This document shows, in pieces, positions 1 to 5,278 of a stretch of 10,472 bases of DNA. The position numbers and the translations under genes are program-made. The stretch covers positions 1 to 10,472 of the forward strand of contig JABGUA010000103.1 in NCBI GenBank assembly GCA_018646825.1, in the 5' to 3' direction. Each line of letters opens with the position of its first letter. The stretch's first letter is position 1. The notes under the pieces were generated by a model. That model saw nothing but the letters and a program-made list of their open reading frames with translations. It was not told the origin of the DNA and did not search any database. This DNA is from Piscirickettsiaceae bacterium (GTDB lineage Bacteria > Pseudomonadota > Gammaproteobacteria > Nitrosococcales > Methylophagaceae).

Positions 1-1
1 C

Positions 2-376
2 GATCAATTACCGTATGTGATCAATTTTGACCTGCCTAATATTCCTGAAGATTATGTCCATCGGATTGGCCGTACTGGCCGTGCCAGCGCCACCGGTCAT
101 GCTATATCTTTAGTCTGTTCAGATGAGTTTGACTACCTATCCGATATCGAACATTTAACCCGCGAACTGATAGAGCGTCGCGTCATTGAAGGCTTTGAGC
201 CGGTTCATGATCTCCCTGCTTCCAGTTTGGACAAGCCCCACAAACACCGAAAACGGGTATCAAAACCGTCAGGAAACCCTTCTCGCGGTAACACAAAGCA
301 ACAGGCTTCAGACCCATCTAAGCCAAACCCAGCTCGCCGGAGAAGAAAACCGAGCAATCGCCCAACCTCAGCATAA
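2..376 (+). CDS. rhlE: RhlE-type DEAD-box RNA helicase, C-terminal fragment
   Basis: This is the 3' end of an ATP-dependent RNA helicase; the gene begins before the window, and the reading frame is open from base 2. The visible part starts just before helicase motif VI, HRIGRTGR (bases 59-82), which contacts ATP and RNA. The flanking LPNIPEDYVHRIGRTGRASATG block and the following SLVCSDEFDYLSDIE stretch are typical of RhlE, which acts in ribosome assembly and RNA turnover in the cytoplasm. The last 45 or so residues are a low-complexity tail rich in Lys, Arg, Pro and Ser, as RhlE proteins usually carry for RNA binding. Walker A, DEAD and motifs Ia to V lie upstream and cannot be seen. The family call is firm. 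The RhlE assignment over other DEAD-box paralogues rests on the motif VI context and the basic tail. Confidence 0.85.
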   Translation, partial: DQLPYVINFDLPNIPEDYVHRIGRTGRASATGHAISLVCSDEFDYLSDIEHLTRELIERRVIEGFEPVHDLPASSLDKPHKHRKRVSKPSGNPSRGNTKQQASDPSKPNPARRRRKPSNRPTSA

Positions 377-384
377 TCATCACC

Positions 385-425
385 AAAAAAACTAAAGGGG
401 CGTCCATACAATGATGGCCACCCCT
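385..425 (-). terminator. Rho-independent terminator downstream of the spondin gene
   Basis: Bases 396-400 (AGGGG) pair with 421-425 (CCCCT). An inner stem of CCAT (404-407) with ATGG (414-417) is separated from it by a small internal loop. Read on the minus strand, the hairpin is followed by TTTAG and then seven T's (385-391), which is the layout of an intrinsic terminator. It sits between the convergent ends of the helicase and spondin genes, and probably ends spondin transcription. On the plus strand there is no T tract after it. Confidence 0.6.
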
Positions 426-449
426 AGAAGCGATGAACCTAAAATTTAT

Positions 450-1307
450 TTAGGCACGGTTGGCTTTACGACGTAAACCAAGAACCCCATCAAAGCAGGG
501 CCAAAAAGAAATGCAGCGGCTGGCACAGGCACTTCAGATACATTGGTTAATGTAAACGAACCAATGCTCTCATAGCCTGTAAAGTTAAGCGCTGAGAAAA
601 CGTCATCTGAGATACCTGCTGCATTAGCAAATAAAATATACGCATTTAAAGCATCAAAGCTATGTGGGATTTCTGAGCCTGCCGCACCTACAAACGATAC
701 AACACCATTCTCATCTGCTCCTTGATTTGGCATTGATTGACCACCCGGAATACCAAACGCACCGGCAGCTGGAGAGGTTGCAAAATCATTCACCTCTGTT
801 CCCGCATCATAAACTCGAAAGACATCAAAGCTCAACGATGACACCATGCCACTCAATAAGTCTGAAAGATCAACCGCTAATGGATCGCCATTACCGATAA
901 AGAAATCTGAACTGGTCAATACCATTGACGCATAAGAAAAGTAATTATTGCTGCCATCAGTATTAACAGTAAAAGTATTGCTTGCTGAACCTTGTGGCCC
1001 GATAGGTGCGTTACCAACACGGCCATCAACACCGCCCATTGTGCTGGCCTTAAATTCACTACTTAACACGCTGACATTGCCATCTTCCGCTAAACGCTCT
1101 AAGCCCTGAGTAGCCGCCTGACCGGTTGTGAAAGTATCAAAGCTACCCATCATGAAAGCCGACCCAAACTGGCGTTTGAAGCGTGCCGCCTGTTGGCGCG
1201 TTATTGGTAAAATTAACTTGAATCTGTGCCGACGAGGCGTGTACAGCTGAACCCACCAACATTGCCGCCAAGCCAAGCGCCGACAAAATATGCTTATTTA
1301 AAACCAT
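450..1307 (-). pseudogene. Spondin-domain protein with PEP-CTERM/VPLPA-like sorting tail, two frameshifts
   Basis: A predicted exported surface protein; no single frame covers it. From ATG 1307 (GGAGA seven bases upstream) the frame gives a signal peptide (about residues 1-27, ending AVHASSA) and the start of a Spondin_N-type domain, TPVWVGFHDG. It then hits a TAG at 1143-1145. Dropping one G from the GGG at 1146-1148 joins it to the next frame as HDG-SFDTFTTG, followed by LERLAEDGN, a typical bacterial spondin pattern. The 3' end carries VPVPAAAFLFGPALMGF, a sorting-signal Pro motif plus transmembrane segment. The frame as written ends without the expected basic tail, but adding one base near 478-488 yields GLRRKANRA and a stop at 450-452. 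The restored protein is 285 residues. Spondin domains are known from extracellular matrix proteins; the bacterial function is unknown. Sorting would need an exosortase encoded elsewhere. The gene has its own promoter-like element upstream. The indels may be sequencing errors. Confidence 0.8.
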
Positions 1308-1367
1308 TGTTATTCTCCGTTATTAAAAGTTATCGATAGCGCCCAAAGCGAATCACTTCACACACAT

Positions 1368-1400
1368 AACCCAATACGTCGAATAAACTAAAAACGATAC
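1368..1400 (-). promoter_or_regulatory. Candidate ECF sigma promoter of the spondin gene
   Basis: On the minus strand this reads GTATCG (1400-1395), 15 bases, then ACGTATTGGGTT (1379-1368). The same two blocks at the same spacing occur before the sigma gene at 2675-2707, while the 15-base spacers differ. GTATCG as a -35 and CGTA as a -10, 16 bases apart, fit the general form of ECF promoters. It lies about 60 bases before the spondin start codon and within the gap after the anti-sigma gene, so spondin can be transcribed separately from the sigma operon. Confidence 0.7.
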
Positions 1401-1413
1401 TCAGTTCACAAAA

Positions 1414-2058
1414 TTAGTCTAATTTGATAATCACCTTAGCCAGAAAAGCACCGATGACGCCCATCGCCAAGCCAGGTAAAATATGAAACAACAGCGCATG
1501 CATTGGCTCATACATACAAGCAAATTGCATCACCATTGCTGCGATGGCGCCTGATGCTAGACCAAACAACAAGCCTGTCTGAATTTTATTGATTGGCCAT
1601 AATTTTTTAGCCCAAAACAAACCTACCAACAGTGGCAAAGTAGCAAACAACATCGTTTCTAAATAACAGTGATCCCGTTTACCCGCCATTGATTCCGCCA
1701 GCGCCGGATCCACAATGCCATAAACATAAAAACCAATCCAAACAAACAGCAAAGATATCGGCATAACACGTTGTTTAAACTCCGTCATACCCGAAGGAAT
1801 CGCCGATCTAAAAGCTATGAAAGCAATCATCGTAATAGCAATACAACCCACAACAGTCTCAACTGAAAACTGCAATGACGCCGCTAATTGGGCTAATGCC
1901 CCGGGGCGATAGGGCCCCATCAACCAGGCCAGGCCACTCGCGAATAATACCGCCATCATTGGCCATAGCTGAAAAGGCATAACAAACCCTGCCGGCTTAG
2001 CAACGGGTTTAAGATCATTAACCAAAGCCGTAATTAATTTTTCGTGATCATTTTTCAT
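1414..2058 (-). CDS. nrsF: NrsF-family (DUF1109) membrane anti-sigma factor
   Basis: A 214-residue inner-membrane protein predicted to hold the neighbouring ECF sigma factor inactive. It has a short cytoplasmic N-terminus (MKNDHEKLITALVNDLKPV) that would contact sigma, then about six hydrophobic segments (roughly residues 30-48, 65-84, 98-116, 134-150, 160-180 and 188-210). Cys131 lies in KRDHCYLET and Cys181 in QFACMYEPMHALLFH. The C-x-x-E-P-x-H pattern near the sixth segment is typical of DUF1109. In Caulobacter, the homologous regulator of sigma F needs two conserved cysteines for its response to chromate and cadmium. The start at 2058 is chosen because its ATG overlaps the sigma stop as ATGA, implying translational coupling; a frame extension of eight residues upstream is less likely. 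The gene is intact although both flanking genes are frameshifted. Confidence 0.85.
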   Translation of the reverse strand: MKNDHEKLITALVNDLKPVAKPAGFVMPFQLWPMMAVLFASGLAWLMGPYRPGALAQLAASLQFSVETVVGCIAITMIAFIAFRSAIPSGMTEFKQRVMPISLLFVWIGFYVYGIVDPALAESMAGKRDHCYLETMLFATLPLLVGLFWAKKLWPINKIQTGLLFGLASGAIAAMVMQFACMYEPMHALLFHILPGLAMGVIGAFLAKVIIKLD

Positions 2059-2625
2059 GGATAAATTGACTCCGCATCCCAAACTTCTTGTATTCTTTTC
2101 AACCCACGCCTCAATCGCGCTTTAACAGCGCTTTCACTGATTCCTAAAGACGCCGACACTTCCAATGTTGTCAAACCTAAATACTTCGTCATCACCAGTA
2201 CCTCTCTATGATCAGCTGACAAACGCAACATCATTTTTGCCCCATCCAAAAGCCGATTAAAACCATCGGCACTGACATCATCAACGGGATCTAAAACCAC
2301 TTCTGACGCTACCCACATGACGACTTGATTGCCGCAACACATCAATCGTCTTATGCCGCGCAATCGTAAAAAACCAAGGTCGAAAATCCCGCTTTGGATC
2401 ATAGGTATGTCTGGCTTTATGAACCGCTAATAAACACTCCTGAACACAATCCTCAATTAACTCAAATTGGCCAAACTGTTTATGTAAATAACCAGTAAGC
2501 GCATCCGTTAATTCAGACAAAAGCTGAGCATAAGCTACTTTATCACCAAGATGACTCGCAGCCATCAACGCCGACCAGCGCTTTTCATCAGCTTGCCATC
2601 GCACTGTTTGATTCCTTTCCTGCAT
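2055..2625 (-). pseudogene. ECF-type RNA polymerase sigma factor, one frameshift
   Basis: The gene encodes a sigma-70 family ECF factor that would direct RNA polymerase to stress or surface genes and be held by the NrsF protein that follows. The first frame (2625 down to a stop at 2281) carries sigma region 2: a CVQECLLAVHKARHTYDP block, FRPWFFTIARHKTIDVLRQ and the ECF-like start WSALMAASHLGDKVAYAQLL. The second frame carries region 4: LSADHREVLVMTKYLGLTTLEVSASLGISESAVKARLRRGLKRI, a helix-turn-helix that reads the -35. Removing one G from the GGG at 2312-2314 joins them as SRHV-VASEVV, giving 189 residues, a normal ECF length. Start ATG 2625 has an in-frame stop just upstream and only a weak ribosome site (AGG about 12 bases before). 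Its own promoter-like element lies at 2675-2707. As written, the protein would lack region 4 and be inactive; the single base may be a sequencing error. Confidence 0.85.
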
Positions 2626-2674
2626 ATCAGCTAAACCTAAGACCCCGCATTACACATAATGACACCATCACTAA

Positions 2675-2707
2675 AACCCAATACGTTTGAAAAATCATTT
2701 TCGATAC
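2675..2707 (-). promoter_or_regulatory. Candidate autoregulated ECF promoter of the sigma gene
   Basis: The minus strand reads GTATCG (2707-2702), 15 bases, then ACGTATTGGGTT (2686-2675). It matches the element before the spondin gene exactly in both blocks and in spacing. It lies about 50 bases before the sigma start codon, which suggests that the sigma factor drives its own operon. The rest of the 201-base gap (2626-2826) holds no other clear promoter. The divergent plus-strand genes must start from somewhere within it, but I see no convincing -35/-10 pair for them. Confidence 0.7.
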
Positions 2708-2826
2708 AGGGTCTCGCAAAATACTGACGCATCAGATCTTTTTTCATTACAAGATCAATTGCAATGCCACCAAAAACCCGGCACGATAACATGCAAAAAA
2801 AGGACAAAATACGAGTCTACTAACAC

Positions 2827-3357
2827 ATGGATAAGCAAGTTAACCCACCGACTTTCAACACTTTCACCATCGCTGTTATTTGGATTGCGTTGCTAGGTGG
2901 CGCCAGCTTTTTCTTCGATGACGCCCTAGAAAAAATAAACAATCCCAATCAAACAATCACAACACACGTTAATCCCCTCGGTGAACAGGAAATTGTCTTA
3001 AAACAAAACCGCCAGGGTCATTACGTAGCCAATGGTCAAATAAATGGCCAGGACGTTCAATTTTTGCTTGATACCGGTGCAACCAATGTGGCCATTCCTG
3101 AGCATATAGCCCAGAGACTAAATCTGAAAAAAGGCATGTCTCACAAGACCGTCACAGCCAATGGCACAAGCACTTCTTTCATGACAAAATTAGATAGTAT
3201 CTCGCTTGGTAGTCTCGAAATGCAAAACGTACAAGCAAGCATCAGCCAAGGCATGCAATTCGATGAAATTTTGTTGGGTATGTCATTTTTAAAACACTTA
3301 AAAATCACACAACAAGGTAAACTTTTAACCCTGAGCATGCCCGATCAAAACAACTAG
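2827..3357 (+). CDS. Membrane-anchored retropepsin-like aspartic protease (clan AA, TIGR02281-like)
   Basis: A 176-residue protein with one N-terminal transmembrane segment (about residues 13-31, no cleavage site), a linker, and a single retropepsin-like domain in the periplasm. The active-site motif is LLDTGATNVAIP, with the catalytic Asp at residue 82. The flap-like and Gly-rich parts follow, and LLGMSFLKHL (149-158) is the second family signature near the C-terminus. Such proteins act as homodimers because each chain supplies one Asp-Thr-Gly. Substrates of this bacterial family are not well known. The start is fixed by an in-frame TAA only three bases before the ATG. No ribosome site sits at the usual distance, and the nearest AGGA is about 22 bases away. 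A ten-codon mini frame (2791-2823) ends just before the start and could couple translation. It is first of three closely spaced plus-strand genes. Confidence 0.85.
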   Translation: MDKQVNPPTFNTFTIAVIWIALLGGASFFFDDALEKINNPNQTITTHVNPLGEQEIVLKQNRQGHYVANGQINGQDVQFLLDTGATNVAIPEHIAQRLNLKKGMSHKTVTANGTSTSFMTKLDSISLGSLEMQNVQASISQGMQFDEILLGMSFLKHLKITQQGKLLTLSMPDQNN

Positions 3358-3366
3358 AGATCAACC

Positions 3367-4026
3367 ATGAAACCACACCTTATTATCGCAGGCTATGGGC
3401 CCGGCTTGGGTGAAGCCACTCGCAGCCACTTCGAACAGAATGGCTATCAGGTCACCACAATGGCGCGCTCCTCTGGCGAAGTTCATGTCGACTTAACAAA
3501 TCCGATCCAAACTAAGACCAGCATTGACACTGCAATTGCACAATATGGCGTGCCCACGATTGTTATCCATAACGTTGCGGCGCTCATTCGAGGCAAATTT
3601 CTCAATCTTGCTCCGACTGATTTTGAGTCGGCATGGCGCACCATCGTCTTAAGCGCAATCAATGTCAGCCATGCCGTTATGCCATCGATGCAAGCACAAG
3701 GTAAAGGCACATTGATTCTAACCGGCGCCACAGCCAGCACACGGGGTAGTGCCGGTTTCGGCCCGTTCAGCTCTGCCAAATTTGCCCTTCGCGGTTTTGC
3801 TCAGTCTCTCGCACGAGAATTCCAATCCCAAGGCATTCATGTTGTTCATCCAATTCTAGATGGCATTATCTGGTCTGACCTCAGTCTAAAATGCTTTCCA
3901 AAACTCAAACAAGAAAGCTGCTTACAACCAGAAGATATCGCCAAGCTTTATTGGGATCTCGCAAACCAAGCACCATCTGCATGGACACATGAACTCGATA
4001 TTAGACCTCAATCAGAACCTTTCTAA
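3367..4026 (+). CDS. Short-chain dehydrogenase/reductase-like protein
   Basis: A 219-residue cytoplasmic protein with a Rossmann fold. The dinucleotide-binding loop is GYGPGLG (residues 9-15), a variant of the classical TGxxxGIG. HNVA (68-71) stands where classical members have NNAG. The catalytic Ser is probably Ser124 in TGATAS. The usual YxxxK reads FSSAK (134-138): Lys138 is kept but Phe replaces the catalytic Tyr. Relatives with the same AKFALRGFAQSLARE helix and IHVVHPILDGII block exist as a distinct SDR group, and I recall Phe at this site in some of them, so this may be a subfamily trait rather than damage. The substrate is unknown. It begins nine bases after the protease stop and ends 11 bases before the amine oxidase, so the three are probably co-transcribed. 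Confidence 0.85.
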   Translation: MKPHLIIAGYGPGLGEATRSHFEQNGYQVTTMARSSGEVHVDLTNPIQTKTSIDTAIAQYGVPTIVIHNVAALIRGKFLNLAPTDFESAWRTIVLSAINVSHAVMPSMQAQGKGTLILTGATASTRGSAGFGPFSSAKFALRGFAQSLAREFQSQGIHVVHPILDGIIWSDLSLKCFPKLKQESCLQPEDIAKLYWDLANQAPSAWTHELDIRPQSEPF

Positions 4027-4037
4027 GACCTTAAAAT

Positions 4038-5156
4038 ATGACCACAACAATCAACACACCTGTTGCCATTATTGGTGGCGGCTTAAGCGGGCTTTATACT
4101 GCTTATTTACTACAACAACGCGGCATCCAATCGACTATTTTCGAAGCCCGCGATCGCCTTGGTGGCCGTATCGTTTCTTTGCCTTCATCAAAACCGACAG
4201 CGAATATTGACGCTAACGTTGAACGATATGATCTTGGCCCTTCTTGGTTTTGGCCAGACATGCATCCGTTAATGGATAACCTAGTTAATGAATTAGGGCT
4301 AACCGCATTTCAACAATATCAAACTGGTGCTCACCTGTTCGACCGAGGTCGAGGAAACTCACCACAGCGACATGAGCTTGGCATCGCCACCAGTCCCATC
4401 TCTATGCGCCTCTCAGGCGGTATGTTGAGTCTAATTGAGGCCCTCGCAACTAAACTCCCTACCGACGCAATCCAATTAGGACATCAAATACACCTCATGA
4501 CACAACTGGCAACTGGCGATATAGCACTGACTTGCGCCACGCCAACTGGCGACGTCACCATCACAACACAAAAGGTCATTACCGCTTTACCGCTCCGTCT
4601 ACTTTCTGACACCATTCAATTTTCACCATCATTACCTGACAAACTCATCAACGAGTGCACAAACACGCTCACTTGGATGGCCGCTCACGCGAAGTTTGTC
4701 GCTGTTTATGATCAGCCCTTCTGGCGGCAACAAGGCTTATCAGGATCTGCCAGCAGCCAGACAGGACCTTTAGTGGAAATTCACGATGCTTCTGCTTTAG
4801 AGGGTAAAGCCGCTTTATTTGGGTTTGTCGGAATCAATGCCACCGCCCGGAAAACAGCCGGCAGAGAAACATTGATTAAAGTAACAATGGACCAATTAAC
4901 CGCCCTGTTTGGCGAACAAGCGGCAAAGCCTGTCGATACCTTTTTAATCGATTGGTCAGAGGAAAAATTTACCGCTACCGAGCAAGATCAGTTCGGTGCA
5001 AACAGCCACCCTATGTACGGTCTTGCCGCTTCGACCAGCCCTGACTGGAATAGCAATCTGATCATTGCTGGAACGGAATCCTCATCTAATGCTGGGGGGT
5101 ATTTAGAAGGGGCCCTGGCATCTTCCCTACAAGCAGCAAAGCAAATAACTCATTAA
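4038..5156 (+). CDS. FAD-dependent amine oxidase family protein
   Basis: A 372-residue flavoprotein of the monoamine oxidase/NAD(P)-binding Rossmann type. The N-terminus has the FAD ADP-binding motif (GGGLSG, residues 13-18) with Glu36 at the end of the second strand to bind ribose, then RDRLGGRI (38-45), the GG doublet of amine oxidases. The C-terminus has IIAGTESSSNAGGYLEGAL, the second flavin-contacting block. There is no signal peptide, so it is cytoplasmic. It is shorter than typical monoamine oxidases (about 450 residues), mainly in the substrate domain, and no active-site Lys or aromatic cage can be assigned by eye. It could oxidise an amine or act as a desaturase-like flavoenzyme; the substrate is unknown. 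It is last in the run after the SDR gene, which suggests a shared small-molecule pathway. Confidence 0.85.
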   Translation: MTTTINTPVAIIGGGLSGLYTAYLLQQRGIQSTIFEARDRLGGRIVSLPSSKPTANIDANVERYDLGPSWFWPDMHPLMDNLVNELGLTAFQQYQTGAHLFDRGRGNSPQRHELGIATSPISMRLSGGMLSLIEALATKLPTDAIQLGHQIHLMTQLATGDIALTCATPTGDVTITTQKVITALPLRLLSDTIQFSPSLPDKLINECTNTLTWMAAHAKFVAVYDQPFWRQQGLSGSASSQTGPLVEIHDASALEGKAALFGFVGINATARKTAGRETLIKVTMDQLTALFGEQAAKPVDTFLIDWSEEKFTATEQDQFGANSHPMYGLAASTSPDWNSNLIIAGTESSSNAGGYLEGALASSLQAAKQITH

Positions 5157-5173
5157 CAATGTATCTATTTATA

Positions 5174-5252
5174 AGAGTAAGCACTCACTATTTTCAGATG
5201 GCCAAGCAGATTTTAAAACGCGATAGTGCTTTTTACCATCAACATTTACTCT
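5174..5252. repeat. Nested inverted repeats between convergent genes
   Basis: AAGCACT (5179-5185) is the exact reverse complement of AGTGCTT (5225-5231), and AGAGTAA (5174-5180) of TTACTCT (5246-5252). On the plus strand the inner arm runs into TTTTT. The loop is about 39 bases, long for an intrinsic terminator, so a role in ending the amine oxidase transcript is only possible. The rest of this 122-base gap between convergent genes shows nothing else. Confidence 0.3.
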
Positions 5253-5278
5253 ATTTATCACCCGCAATTACCTTAAAC

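Noticed and set aside
438..454. CCTAAA/TTTAGG inverted repeat at the spondin stop codon as the terminator
   Set aside because: AT-only apart from two pairs and overlapping the stop; the GC-rich hairpin with a T tract at 385-425 is a much better terminator.
450..1145. Programmed frameshifting in the spondin gene
   Set aside because: No slippery heptamer or downstream structure seen, and two opposite indels plus one in the neighbouring gene fit errors or decay better.
446..1276. Single 276-residue protein starting at 1276 and ending at 446
   Set aside because: Its first 40 residues and last 11 are out-of-frame readings; the signal peptide and basic tail lie in the other frames.
2687..2896. 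Plus-strand 69-residue frame overlapping the sigma promoter and the start of the protease gene
   Set aside because: No recognisable features, overlaps a well-supported gene in another frame, and no ribosome site.
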